Below, piece after piece: positions 42,819 through 51,700 of a DNA stretch of 64,000 nucleotides. Where the stretch lies: the NCBI GenBank assembly GCA_964344215.1, contig CAYFMP010000002.1:1-64000 (forward strand), in the 5' to 3' direction. A program made the translations under genes and the position numbers. The DNA comes from CAYFMP01 sp964344215 (GTDB taxonomy: Bacteria > Pseudomonadota > Alphaproteobacteria > Rhodospirillales > Casp-alpha2). Within the stretch, counting starts at the first letter, position 1; each line of letters opens with the position of its first letter. The notes below the pieces were generated by a model that was not told the DNA's origin, did not search any database, and was given only the letters and a program-made list of their open reading frames with translations.

Positions 42819-45287
42819 TCAAACGTCCAGGTTGGCGACTTTCAGCGCGTTCTGCTGGATGAAGTCGCGCCGCGGCTCGACGATGTCGCCCATCAGCGTC
42901 GAGAACACGTCTTCGGCGTCGTCGGTGTGGCTGACCTTGACCTGCAGCAGCGAGCGCGCGTTGGGGTCGAGCGTCGTCTCCCACAGCTGGTCCGGGTTCA
43001 TCTCGCCCAAGCCCTTGTAACGCTGTACGGAGATGCCCTTGCGGCCGAGCGCCATGATGCGGTCGACCAGGGAAACCGGTCCGGTGATGGCGTGCTCGTC
43101 GTCCTTGGCTTGCAGCACACCGTGCCGGGCATAGATTTTCTGCAACTCCCCGGCCTTCTCGTTCAGCCGCCGGGCGTCCGACGAGCGGATCAGCGCGCCG
43201 TCCACCGTGTGGCGTTCGGTAACGCCGCGCAGCGTGCGCGAGAACACCAGCCCTCCGTCGTCCAGCGGCGCCCCGTTCCATCCGCGCTCGGCGGGCGATT
43301 CCAAGGCGTCGAGACGCTTGGCAATGAAATCGGCCGTTGCCGCAGCGCGCTCGCCGTCCGACAGAATTTCGGGGTCGAGCGCGCTCAAAATCGCTGCCTG
43401 TTCGACGATGGCGACGGGGACACGCTTCGACAATCTGGCCAACAGGTTCTTGACCGTCCGCGCCTCGTCGACAAGCTGGCGCAGGTCGGCGCCGGCCATC
43501 TGGGCGCCGTCATGGGGAACGAACACCGTTCCCTCGTCGATCGCCGCGTTGAACAGGAACTCCTCGAGCAGGGGATCGTCCTTGAGGTAAACCTCCGAGT
43601 TGCCGCGCTTGGCCCGATAGAGCGGCGGTTGTGCGATGTAGAGGTAACCGCGCTCGACGATCTCGGGCATCTGGCGATAGAAGAACGTCAACAGGAGCGT
43701 GCGGATGTGACTGCCGTCAACATCGGCGTCGGTCATCACGATGATCTTGTGATAGCGGCACTTCTCGATGTCGAAGTCCTCGCGCCCGATGCCGGTGCCG
43801 AGCGCCGCGATCAGGGTGCCGATTTCGTTCGAGCTCAGCATCTTGTCGAACCGTGCCCGCTCGACGTTGAGGATCTTGCCGCGGAGCGGCAGGATCGCCT
43901 GGTTCGAGCGGTCGCGGCCCTGCTTGGCCGAACCGCCGGCCGAATCGCCCTCGACGATGAACAGCTCGCTAAGCGCCGGGTCGCGTTCCTGGCAATCGGC
44001 CAGCTTGCCGGGCAGCGAGCTGATGTCGAGCGCGCCTTTGCGCCGGGTCAGCTCGCGCGCCTTGCGGGCGGCCTCGCGGGCGGCGGCGGCTTCGACGATC
44101 TTGCCGATGACCCGCTTCGAATCGGCCGGGTGCTCCTCGAACCACTGATCGAGCCCTTCGCCGATCAGGCTCTCGACGACGGGGCGGACCTCGGACGAGA
44201 CCAGCTTGTCTTTGGTCTGCGACGAGAACTTGGGGTCGGGCACTTTGACCGACAGGATGCAGGTCAGGCCTTCGCGGGCGTCGTCGCCGGTGATGCTGAC
44301 CTTTTCCTTCTTGGCGATGCCGCTGGCGCTGGCGTAGTTGTTGATGGTCCGGGTCAGGGCGCCGCGGAGCCCGGCCAGGTGGGTGCCGCCGTCGCGCTGC
44401 GGAATGTTGTTGGTGAAGCACAGCGTCGTCTCGTGGTAGCTGTCGTTCCATTGCATTGACAGTTCCAGCACGATGCCGTCGCGCTCGCCGGTGACGCTGA
44501 TGGCCGGTTCGTGCAGCGCCGTCTTCGAGCGGTCCAGGTAATCGACGAACGCGGTCAGACCGCCTTCGTAATGAAGTTCGATGGCGACCGGCTCGACGCC
44601 TCTGGAATCGGTCAGCCTGAGCGCGACGCCGGAATTGAGGAAGGCGAGTTCGCGGAGCCGGTGTTCGAGCGCGCCGAGGTCGTAGTCGGTCATCGTGAAG
44701 GTCCTGGGCGAGGCCAGGAATGTCAGTTCGGTTCCCGATTTGGGACCGTCCTCGCCGGCCGGCGCGTCGCCGACCACCTCCAGCGGCGCTTCAGGCTCGC
44801 CGTCTTTGAAACGGACGAAGTGCTCCTGGCCGTCACGCCAAATGCGCAGTTCCAGCCATTCGGAAAGCGCGTTGACCACCGAGACGCCGACCCCGTGCAG
44901 GCCGCCCGAAACCTTGTACGAATTCTGGTCGAACTTACCACCGGCATGGAGCTGAGTCATGATCACTTCGGCCGCCGAAACGCCTTCCTCGGCATGGATG
45001 TCGACCGGAATGCCGCGGCCGTTGTCGCTGACCGTGACCGAGCCGTCGCCGTTGAGGGTGACGTTGACGGTATCGCAGAACCCGGCCAGAGCCTCGTCGA
45101 TGGCGTTGTCGACCACTTCGTAGACCATATGGTGCAGACCGGAACCGTCGTCGGTATCGCCGATGTACATGCCGGGCCGCTTGCGGACCGCTTCGAGGCC
45201 ACGCAGAACCTTGATCGATTCGGCGTCGTAGGACTCGCCGCCGTCGATTTCCTCGGCTTCCGTTTCGTCCGTCGTTTCGTCGGTCAT
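42819..45287 (-). CDS. gyrB: DNA gyrase subunit B
   Basis: An 822-residue type IIA topoisomerase subunit, full length for alphaproteobacteria. The GHKL ATPase region (VRKRPGMYIGDTDDGSGLHH, DNGRGIPVD) is followed by the transducer and the TOPRIM domain (EGDSAGGSAKQGRDR, MTDADVDGSHIRTLLLTFF). The C-terminus holds the GyrA-binding RYKGLGEMNPDQLWET. With GyrA it introduces negative supercoils. It follows recF after 42 bases, continuing the dnaA-dnaN-recF-gyrB block. Confidence 0.98.
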   Translation of the reverse strand: MTDETTDETEAEEIDGGESYDAESIKVLRGLEAVRKRPGMYIGDTDDGSGLHHMVYEVVDNAIDEALAGFCDTVNVTLNGDGSVTVSDNGRGIPVDIHAEEGVSAAEVIMTQLHAGGKFDQNSYKVSGGLHGVGVSVVNALSEWLELRIWRDGQEHFVRFKDGEPEAPLEVVGDAPAGEDGPKSGTELTFLASPRTFTMTDYDLGALEHRLRELAFLNSGVALRLTDSRGVEPVAIELHYEGGLTAFVDYLDRSKTALHEPAISVTGERDGIVLELSMQWNDSYHETTLCFTNNIPQRDGGTHLAGLRGALTRTINNYASASGIAKKEKVSITGDDAREGLTCILSVKVPDPKFSSQTKDKLVSSEVRPVVESLIGEGLDQWFEEHPADSKRVIGKIVEAAAAREAARKARELTRRKGALDISSLPGKLADCQERDPALSELFIVEGDSAGGSAKQGRDRSNQAILPLRGKILNVERARFDKMLSSNEIGTLIAALGTGIGREDFDIEKCRYHKIIVMTDADVDGSHIRTLLLTFFYRQMPEIVERGYLYIAQPPLYRAKRGNSEVYLKDDPLLEEFLFNAAIDEGTVFVPHDGAQMAGADLRQLVDEARTVKNLLARLSKRVPVAIVEQAAILSALDPEILSDGERAAATADFIAKRLDALESPAERGWNGAPLDDGGLVFSRTLRGVTERHTVDGALIRSSDARRLNEKAGELQKIYARHGVLQAKDDEHAITGPVSLVDRIMALGRKGISVQRYKGLGEMNPDQLWETTLDPNARSLLQVKVSHTDDAEDVFSTLMGDIVEPRRDFIQQNALKVANLDV

Positions 45288-45329
45288 TCGGCCTTTACCA
45301 TTCAGATTCCAAGTTAAACCACCGGCGGC

Positions 45330-46493
45330 TCAGGCGACCGCCGTCACCGCCGCCTCTTCGATACGGAAGAATTGGGCGCGCCCGCTCAACGTCTCGAAGG
45401 TCGAAGCGTCGGTTCCGGTGAGCCACGCCTGCACACCTATATCCGCCAGCCATTCGAACAAGGCGCCGCGCCGCGTCTGGTCCAGGTGGGCCGCCACCTC
45501 GTCGAGCAGTAGAATCGGCGCCAGCCCGCGCCCGGCCGCCTGCATGCTGGCGTTGCCGAGAACCAGCGCGATCAACAGCGCCTTCTGTTCACCGGTCGAG
45601 CAGGTTTCGGCGGTGCAGCCCTTGACCAGATGGCTGACGCGAAGGTCGCTGCGGTGCGGCCCGGCCCCGGTCCGGCCCTGCTCGGCATCGCGCCCGCGTG
45701 CGGTCGCCAGACGCTGTCTGAAGCGGTCCTCGCAGGCCAACGCCGGAGCCTCGTCGAGCCAACCCTCGACCTCGCCGTCGACGGCGATGCCGGCGCCGGG
45801 AAAAGGGTCCAGGCCATCGACGCAGACGGCGCTCAAATTGGCGACCAGATCGGAGCGCGCGGCGGCGATGGCGACGCCCTTGGCCGCCATCGTGTCCTCC
45901 AGTGCGGCAAGCCACGCCGGGTCGGCCCGGTCGTGCTCGCGGAGCAGGCGCTGGCGCTCGCGCAGCGCCTTTTCGTAGGCGTTTACACGGCCGACATGGG
46001 CCGGATCGCTGCCGAACACCAAGCGATCGAGGAAGCGGCGTCGCCCCGATGCGCCGTCGATAAATAGCCGGTCCATCTGCGGGGTCAGCCAATGAACGCT
46101 GAGGTGTTCGGCCAGGGCCGCCTGGTTCGAGGCCGTTTCGCCGGCGACCCGAACGGTCCGGCGATCGCCATTGGCGGGCCGGTCGGCCGCCGACACCCCG
46201 GTGCCAAGGTCGACGTCGCCGTCCGCCGTCCGCGCTCGCGCCGCCACCGCCCATCCCGACGCCGCGGCGTCGCCGGCCACCCGGACCGGGTCGATCAAGC
46301 GGGCCTGGCGGAGACCGCGGCCGGGAGCCAGAAACGATACCGCCTCCAGAAGATTGGTCTTGCCGGCGCCGTTGGGGCCGGTGAAAACCGCCGGCGTCGG
46401 GTCCAGGTCGAGTCGAAGGCTGGCGTAACACCTGAAATCGGTTAGGGTCAGCCTGGACAGCGAAACGCTCCCCTGTGGGTTCACGGCAATCAT
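45330..46493 (-). CDS. recF: DNA replication and repair protein RecF
   Basis: A 387-residue SMC-like ATPase that helps load RecA at single-strand gaps through RecOR. Walker A GPNGAGKTNLLEAVSFL, the ABC signature STGEQKALLIALVL and Walker B ILLLDEVAAHLD are present. The ATG at 46493 is chosen because it begins close to the conserved LTLTDFRCY strand; the frame continues upstream for 18 codons. It lies 73 bases after dnaN. Confidence 0.95.
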   Translation of the reverse strand: MIAVNPQGSVSLSRLTLTDFRCYASLRLDLDPTPAVFTGPNGAGKTNLLEAVSFLAPGRGLRQARLIDPVRVAGDAAASGWAVAARARTADGDVDLGTGVSAADRPANGDRRTVRVAGETASNQAALAEHLSVHWLTPQMDRLFIDGASGRRRFLDRLVFGSDPAHVGRVNAYEKALRERQRLLREHDRADPAWLAALEDTMAAKGVAIAAARSDLVANLSAVCVDGLDPFPGAGIAVDGEVEGWLDEAPALACEDRFRQRLATARGRDAEQGRTGAGPHRSDLRVSHLVKGCTAETCSTGEQKALLIALVLGNASMQAAGRGLAPILLLDEVAAHLDQTRRGALFEWLADIGVQAWLTGTDASTFETLSGRAQFFRIEEAAVTAVA

Positions 46494-46566
46494 TCGGTCT
46501 TCTACGATGCCGCCCGGCGAGGCGTCCTGTTGCGCCAATCCATGCATAGCTACCAGGGGACCGACC

Positions 46567-47682
46567 TCACACGCGCATCGGCATCAGGACGAACAAGGCG
46601 CTGGAGTCGTCGACCTCGCGCATAATCGTCGGCGAGGCCGCGTCGGCCAGCGTGAACTGCGCATTGTCGCCTTCGATCTGGCGCGCGATGTCCAACAGGT
46701 AGGCGGAATTGAAGCCAATCTCGAGGCCGTCTCCCTGATAGGAGACCTCAAGCTCCTCCGTCGCGCTGCCATGCTCCGGACTGGACGCCGACAGCACCAG
46801 CGTGCCGTTGCCGAGCGCCAGCTTGACGGCCCGCGATTTTTCGCTGGAAATGGCCGACACCCGGTCGACGGCTTCGGCCAGCAGCTTGCGGTCGACCTCC
46901 ATCTCCTTGTCGTTGTCGGTCGGTATGACCCGTTGGTAATCGGGAAACGTCCCGTCGATCAGCTTCGAGGTCAGTTCCGCCTGGTCGAAGGAGAAACGGA
47001 TTTTCGATTCCGACAGCCCGACTTTGACGTCGGCGTCGGTCTCGTCGATCAGCTTGCGCAACTCGGCGACCGTTTTCCTCGGCACGATGACACCGGGGAT
47101 GTCGGCGGCGCCATCGGGTAGCGGCACTTCGACGCTGGCCAGCCGATGGCCGTCCGTGGCCACCGCCCGCAACACCTGGACACCGCCGTGATCGGCCGCG
47201 TGCAGATAGATACCGTTCAGATAATAGCGGGTCTCCTCGGTCGAAATGGCGAACCTGGTGCGGTCGATCAGGGTCCGAAGGTCGCCCGAACCGAGAGTGA
47301 ATTCATGCGGGAAGGTGCCGCCCGACATCACCGGGAACTCCTCCGTCGGCAGGCACGCCAACGTAAAACGCGAACGGCCCGACCTGAGTTCGAGCTGTCC
47401 GACGCCGGAAGCGTCGAGATCCACCTGCGAGCCTTCGGGCAGCTTTCGAACGATGTCGTAAAGCGTGTGCGCCGGAACTGTCGTCGCCCCCGGCATGGCG
47501 ATGTCGGCGGCCACCGATTCGACGATGTCGAGGTCCATATCGGTTGCGTTCAGCCGAAGATTTCCGTCGCCGGCCTCGATTTTCACATTCGAGAGAATCG
47601 GAATCGTGTTGCGCCGCTCCACGACGCTTTGTACGTGGCCCAGAGACCTCAACAAAGCGGTGCGTTCGATGGTTAATTTCAT
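46567..47682 (-). CDS. dnaN: DNA polymerase III beta sliding clamp
   Basis: A 371-residue clamp made of three similar domains. It opens MKLTIERTALLRSLGHVQSVVERRNTIPILSN-like sequence and ends VLMPMRV, the usual clamp C-terminus. It encircles DNA and tethers polymerase III. An extended -10 promoter lies about 100 bases upstream with three GANTC sites around it. dnaA lies upstream, 215 bases away on the same strand. Confidence 0.97.
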   Translation of the reverse strand: MKLTIERTALLRSLGHVQSVVERRNTIPILSNVKIEAGDGNLRLNATDMDLDIVESVAADIAMPGATTVPAHTLYDIVRKLPEGSQVDLDASGVGQLELRSGRSRFTLACLPTEEFPVMSGGTFPHEFTLGSGDLRTLIDRTRFAISTEETRYYLNGIYLHAADHGGVQVLRAVATDGHRLASVEVPLPDGAADIPGVIVPRKTVAELRKLIDETDADVKVGLSESKIRFSFDQAELTSKLIDGTFPDYQRVIPTDNDKEMEVDRKLLAEAVDRVSAISSEKSRAVKLALGNGTLVLSASSPEHGSATEELEVSYQGDGLEIGFNSAYLLDIARQIEGDNAQFTLADAASPTIMREVDDSSALFVLMPMRV

Positions 47683-47783
47683 GGTGTAATTTCAAGCCTT
47701 TAGTGTTGTCGGGCACGACCACATCCGGACCCCCGCCGGAATACCCGCTGGGAGTCGGAAAAGGCCCCCGGAAGAATCGCCCT

Positions 47784-47811
47784 ATTATAGCAGAAGCCCT
47801 TGGAATCCGAA
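47784..47811 (-). promoter_or_regulatory. Predicted dnaN promoter with nearby GANTC sites
   Basis: On the minus strand TATAAT (47784-47789) is preceded by TGC, an extended -10, and by TTCGGA (47806-47811) with a 16-bp spacer. Transcription would start near 47777, about 95 bases before dnaN. GANTC sites at 47752, 47774 and 47803 flank or overlap it, so CcrM methylation could tune it. Confidence 0.55.
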
Positions 47812-47897
47812 GAAATTTCGGCCTCCGGCAGGGGGTAGGAAGGGGGCGGCGAAAGGCCCCGATTTAGCGCGTGTTCGGGCCCGTTTGGAACGGCCGA

Positions 47898-49289
47898 TCA
47901 GCCCTCGAGCATGCGGCGCAAAAGCTCCACATCCTCGGCGAATCCGGAGTCGTGCTCGCGCAATTCCTCGACCTTCTTGACGGCGTGCATGACGGTCGTG
48001 TGATCGCGTCCGCCAAACTTGCGGCCGATCTCCGGCAACGAACGCGAGGTCAGCTGTTTGGCCAGATACATGGCGACCTGACGGGGCCGGGCGACCGACC
48101 GCGCACGTCTCGCCGAATGCATGTCGGAGACCCGGATATTGAAGTGCGAAGCAACCTGCTTCTGGATTTCCTCGATGGTCACGCGGCGGTCGTTGGCCCT
48201 GAGCAGGTCGTGCAGGACGTCCTGGGTGGCCTCGAGCGTGATGTCGCGGCCGACCAGCTGCGAGTGGGCGACGACCCGGTTCAAGCCGCCTTCCAGTTCA
48301 CGGACGTTGGCGGTGATCTTGTGGGCCAGGAATTCCATGACCTTCTGCGGCACCTCGACGTGCATCTGCTGTGACTTGGACTGCAGGATGCCGAGCCGAA
48401 GCTCGTAGGTGGTCGCGTGGATATCGGCGACCAGGCCACAGTTGAGCCGCGACACCAAGCGCTCTTCCATGCCCTCCAGATCGGACGGCGACTTGTCGGC
48501 CGAGATGACGATCTGGCGGCCTTGATCGACCAGCGAATTGAAGGTGTGGAAGAACTCCTCCTGGGTCGATTCCTTGCCGGCGATGAATTGAACGTCGTCG
48601 ATCATCAGAACGTCGACCGAGCGGAACTGTTCCTTGAAGTCCACCGTGTTCTGTTCGCGCAGCGCCCGAATGAAACGGTACATGAATTTCTCGGCCGAGA
48701 GATAGATGACGGTGCGGCTCGGCGTACTGTTGCGGATATGCCAGGCGATGGCGTGCATCAGGTGGGTCTTGCCCAGCCCGACACCGCCGTACAGGAACAG
48801 CGGGTTGAACGGTACCTTGGCCGCCTCGCTGACGCGGCGGGCGGCGGCGTAGGCGAACTCGTTGGGCTTGCCGACGACGAACTGGTCGAAGGTAAAGCGG
48901 TGATCAAGCGGTGCGCTCAAGTCGTTGCCGCTCTTGTAGGTGCCGAACTCGGTCTTCGGGGGCTCTTCTGCCGGCGTTTCGCTCGGCGTCCGCACCGGGC
49001 GATCGGCCTGCACGTGAACCTCGACCGCTTCGATTTCGGGGTTCTCGTCGCTCCACAGCTGCGAAAGACGGTCCACGTAGTGGGCGACGACCCAATCGCG
49101 CATGAACCGCGTCGGCACCGAGATCTTGACGGTGCCGGCGGCGACGTCGCGAATGGTCACGGGTTTGAGCCAACTCTGGTAGGCCGCTTCGCCGATCTCG
49201 GTTCTCAGTTGACCGGATACGCTTGCCCACTCGGCCGCGAAGCGCTGTTCGGGGGCATTTTCGTCGAACGTATCCTTGGTTGCGGTCAT
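47898..49289 (-). CDS. dnaA: Chromosomal replication initiator DnaA
   Basis: A 463-residue AAA+ initiator. Domain I (about residues 15-85) is followed by a linker and then the ATPase domain with Walker A GGVGLGKTHLMHA and Walker B LMIDDVQFIAGK. The C-terminal helix-turn-helix carries the DnaA signature GGRDHTTVMHAVKK. The ATG at 49289 is used; the open frame extends upstream through the untranslated leader without homology. It begins the dnaA-dnaN-recF-gyrB block and is preceded by about 740 bases of noncoding DNA, part of it very AT-rich. Confidence 0.98.
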   Translation of the reverse strand: MTATKDTFDENAPEQRFAAEWASVSGQLRTEIGEAAYQSWLKPVTIRDVAAGTVKISVPTRFMRDWVVAHYVDRLSQLWSDENPEIEAVEVHVQADRPVRTPSETPAEEPPKTEFGTYKSGNDLSAPLDHRFTFDQFVVGKPNEFAYAAARRVSEAAKVPFNPLFLYGGVGLGKTHLMHAIAWHIRNSTPSRTVIYLSAEKFMYRFIRALREQNTVDFKEQFRSVDVLMIDDVQFIAGKESTQEEFFHTFNSLVDQGRQIVISADKSPSDLEGMEERLVSRLNCGLVADIHATTYELRLGILQSKSQQMHVEVPQKVMEFLAHKITANVRELEGGLNRVVAHSQLVGRDITLEATQDVLHDLLRANDRRVTIEEIQKQVASHFNIRVSDMHSARRARSVARPRQVAMYLAKQLTSRSLPEIGRKFGGRDHTTVMHAVKKVEELREHDSGFAEDVELLRRMLEG

Positions 49290-49584
49290 GGTCGTTAATT
49301 GATCCCCATCAACCCGGCGGAAATTTCTTCCCACGATTTCACCTCCGGGTGCATGTCTCCGGCCCAGTCCCCTATCCGGTTCCGGCCCGGCGGCGGCAAT
49401 CCAATCGGCGGCGAACAACCTGAAACGTGACCGAAAACGTCCGCTGATCGGCGAGGGGGCGTTGTCTCCACCCCCGACCGTCCGCTCGGAACGTGAAGCA
49501 AAGGCAATGCGTCTCGGACACCCCGACCCCACGGTCCGACAAATCCAGATTCAAGGCTTCGCGCCTTCGACTGCCCCCCTTTGA

Positions 49585-49830
49585 ACAAAAAATTTAATAT
49601 TTAAAGTTATCAATTCGATTATGAAATAAGATACAACGCCGAATCCGTGGACACAGCAGGTATTTCCAAGGGACGCGCCCACTCTGACCAAAATTCTTTA
49701 CTATATTTTTTTGAACCCCCTTGATTTTTACTTAACGTTCGATGTGTTTCTAAAGCAAACTCCAGCACTACAACAAGTATAGCTTGCTATTTATCTATGT
49801 TAACTATTTTCAGAAGACTCTTTCCCGCCG
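49585..49830. other. AT-rich intergenic region, candidate replication origin or dnaA control region
   Basis: Within a genome of about 65-70% GC this stretch falls to roughly 22% GC in places (49581-49640). It lies between rpsT and dnaA. Only loose DnaA-box-like words are present (for example TTATCTATG at 49791 and CGTGGACAC near 49646), none matching TTATCCACA perfectly. It could be an origin with its unwinding element or simply the dnaA control region. The rest of the gap, 49290-49584, is GC-rich leader in which I see no gene or clear site. Confidence 0.45.
49776..49803 (-). promoter_or_regulatory. Predicted promoter toward dnaA
   Basis: On the minus strand TTAACA (49798-49803) and TATACT (49776-49781) are separated by 16 bp; each matches five of six consensus bases. 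The start would be near 49769, giving a leader of about 480 bases before dnaA. The surrounding DNA is AT-rich, which raises the chance of a random match. Confidence 0.4.
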
Positions 49831-49920
49831 CCTGCGCAGAGCCGAATATTAGGGGGCCGGCTTCGCCCTGGCAACGTGATCGAAAAGAGAACGCGTGAAA
49901 ATTTCAAAAATAATTTTCTT

Positions 49921-49943
49921 GACTCTGGAATCGAATCGGAGTC
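49921..49943. promoter_or_regulatory. Cluster of four GANTC (CcrM) methylation sites
   Basis: GANTC occurs at 49921, 49928, 49933 and 49939, four times in 23 bases. Further copies lie at 49548, 49641 and 49816. CcrM methylates GANTC in alphaproteobacteria and its hemimethylation state controls cell-cycle promoters. The outer pair GACTC/GAGTC also forms an inverted repeat. Confidence 0.6.
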
Positions 49944-49961
49944 CGCGCGCCGGGCGGCGCG

Positions 49962-49994
49962 AAAAAACCGCGGCGCCCCATGAACCCGCGGTTT
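49962..49994 (-). terminator. Rho-independent terminator of rpsT
   Basis: On the minus strand a 9-bp perfect stem (AAACCGCGG / CCGCGGTTT, arms at 49986-49994 and 49965-49973) with a 12-base loop runs into six Ts. It starts 33 bases after the rpsT stop. Confidence 0.88.
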
Positions 49995-50027
49995 CGGCTA
50001 AACGTCTGGAAGAAAAAGTGAAGTCGT

Positions 50028-50294
50028 TCAAGCGGCCATCGACTTGATGCGCGCCGACAGGCGGGACAGCTTCCGCGCCGCCGTGTTGCGGTGAAGAACG
50101 CCTTTTTGGGCGCCGCGCATCAACTTCGGCTCGACTTCCTTGAAGGCGGCCTCGGCGGCGCCCCTGTCGCCGCTGGCAATGGCCTCCTCGACGCGCCGCA
50201 GGTACGATCGCACGGTGCTGAGCCGCGTGCGGTTGATCTGCGTCCGGCGTTTGGTCTGGCGAATGCGCTTTTTCGCCGAAGCGTGATGAGCCAT
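50028..50294 (-). CDS. rpsT: 30S ribosomal protein S20
   Basis: An 88-residue basic ribosomal protein that binds 16S rRNA early in 30S assembly. It starts MAHHASAKKRIRQTKRR and ends with the usual KGVLHRNTAARKLSRLS region. The ATG at 50294 matches the family start; the open frame extends 26 codons upstream through the promoter. It has its own promoter and a strong terminator, so it is a single-gene unit. Confidence 0.97.
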   Translation of the reverse strand: MAHHASAKKRIRQTKRRTQINRTRLSTVRSYLRRVEEAIASGDRGAAEAAFKEVEPKLMRGAQKGVLHRNTAARKLSRLSARIKSMAA

Positions 50295-50343
50295 GATCTC
50301 GAGAACCTCGTTAATCAATGCCGTATTGAGAGCGGAAGGCAGG

Positions 50344-50372
50344 TGTATATAGGCGCCAACGGGGGCCGTCAA
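50344..50372 (-). promoter_or_regulatory. rpsT: Predicted sigma-70 promoter of rpsT
   Basis: On the minus strand TTGACG (50367-50372) and TATACA (50344-50349) are spaced by exactly 17 bp, each with five of six consensus matches. The start near 50337 gives a leader of about 43 bases before the rpsT ATG. Confidence 0.75.
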
Positions 50373-50415
50373 GGCCTTGCCAGGATCATTGGCGGCGGCG
50401 CCAAGCGACCTGCTT

Positions 50416-50808
50416 TCAAGGCTTGCTCGGCGACAGTTGGAAGCGAACGGTCGGAGGCGCGCCGACGGCTGCGGGAGCCAGGTATTCGATCGTCAGAATC
50501 TCGCCTTCTCGCTGGTAAACCCCCGGTTTCCCTTCCCTCCAGCCGAGCTGCGGCAGGGTTTCCCCGTAGAACCGGAGCGTTTCGGCCTCCGACACGGAGC
50601 CGCTGGCGAAGGCCTGGGCGATGCGCCCGTCGGCGCTGTCGAACACAATGCCGGCGCCGACGTCCTCGGCGAGGCCGGGCATCACCGGCACATCTTCGAT
50701 GGTGCTCAGGAAAACGGCCCGGTCCTGGGCCGCCAGTGGCGGCAAAGCCGCGACGCTGATGAGGGCAAGGACGGCGGCGGCCCGAAACAATCGGCTGAGG
50801 TCGACCAT
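50416..50808 (-). CDS. Small exported protein of unknown function
   Basis: A 130-residue protein with a signal peptide (basic start, hydrophobic helix, AxA-type cleavage near residue 27 before QDRA). The mature part is about 100 residues without a domain I recognise. Features seen are VMPGLAEDVGAGIVFDS and ETLRFYGETLPQLGW. It begins 16 bases after mutM on the same strand and is probably cotranscribed. The ATG at 50808 is chosen because it creates the signal peptide; the longer open frame is antisense-like extension into mutM. Likely periplasmic; function not inferred. Confidence 0.7.
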   Translation of the reverse strand: MVDLSRLFRAAAVLALISVAALPPLAAQDRAVFLSTIEDVPVMPGLAEDVGAGIVFDSADGRIAQAFASGSVSEAETLRFYGETLPQLGWREGKPGVYQREGEILTIEYLAPAAVGAPPTVRFQLSPSKP

Positions 50809-50824
50809 GGTCTTGCTTATAGCA

Positions 50825-51655
50825 CTACCGCTGGCAGCCCGAACAAAAGAAAGTGGAGCGTCCGGCCTGGACGATGCGCTTGACCCGCACCGCACCGCCG
50901 CAACGCCGGCACGCCTCGCCCTGGCGATCGTAAACCGCGAACGAATGTTGGAAGTAGCCAAGTTCGCCGGACGGCTGGCGGTGGAATTGCAACGTCGTTC
51001 CGCCCGCCTCGACGGCCCGCTCCAGGACCTCGCGGACGGCCCGGGCCAACCTTTCGGCCCGGCCGCCGCGCACCGAACTTGCCCGCCGCCTCGGGCTCAG
51101 CCCGGCGTCGAACAGTGCTTCGCATGCATAGATGTTGCCGACGCCGGCGACAACCGATTGATCGAGAAGCACATTCTTGATGGGGCCGCTGCGCCCTTCG
51201 AGCCGCATCGCCAGTTCGACGCCGTTGAGCCCCGGAAAAACCGGCTCGGGGCCGAGCCGGGCAAGCATCGGATGGCGCTCCAGTGTCTCCGTCGTCGTTA
51301 AATCCATGAATCCGAAGCGGCGCGGGTCGTTGAAACGTACGACATGACCGGAAGCCGTCTCGAATATGACGTGATCGTGGGGCTGTTCGGGCGGCGGCGG
51401 CCCCTTGAAGATTCGAAACCGCCCCGACATGCCCAAGTGGGCGATGAGGACGGCGCCGTCGTCGAGCCCGATCAGCAGGTATTTGCCCCTTCTCCCGACC
51501 CGCGACACGTGGCGCCCCGTCAACCTTTGGCCGAATCCGTCGGGCAGGGGAAATCGAAGGTCGGGGCGGCGCTGGATGACGCGGACCAATCTGGCGCCCT
51601 CGAGAACGGGCACCAGTCCGCGCCGCACGGTTTCGACTTCGGGCAGTTCGGGCAT
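50825..51655 (-). CDS. mutM: Formamidopyrimidine-DNA glycosylase (Fpg)
   Basis: A 276-residue base-excision repair enzyme that removes 8-oxoguanine and other oxidised purines and nicks the DNA. It starts MPELPEVETVRRGL, where Pro2 and Glu3 are catalytic. The H2TH region contains GVGNIYACEALF, and the C-terminal zinc finger is CRRCGG...FFCSGCQR. The ATG at 51655 gives the obligatory Pro2. It diverges from ubiE with a 45-bp gap, an arrangement common in alphaproteobacteria. Confidence 0.96.
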   Translation of the reverse strand: MPELPEVETVRRGLVPVLEGARLVRVIQRRPDLRFPLPDGFGQRLTGRHVSRVGRRGKYLLIGLDDGAVLIAHLGMSGRFRIFKGPPPPEQPHDHVIFETASGHVVRFNDPRRFGFMDLTTTETLERHPMLARLGPEPVFPGLNGVELAMRLEGRSGPIKNVLLDQSVVAGVGNIYACEALFDAGLSPRRRASSVRGGRAERLARAVREVLERAVEAGGTTLQFHRQPSGELGYFQHSFAVYDRQGEACRRCGGAVRVKRIVQAGRSTFFCSGCQR

Positions 51656-51700
51656 GTCTGAATCTAGCGTGTCCGGCCGGCTTAGGCTATGGTCCGGCCG

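Noticed and set aside
49295..49588. A 97-codon minus-strand open frame upstream of dnaA.
   Set aside because: No recognisable domain, low-complexity composition, and position in the dnaA leader make it unlikely to be a gene.
49849..50031. Minus-strand 60-codon open frame after rpsT.
   Set aside because: It overlaps the clear rpsT terminator and the GANTC cluster and has no homology-like features.
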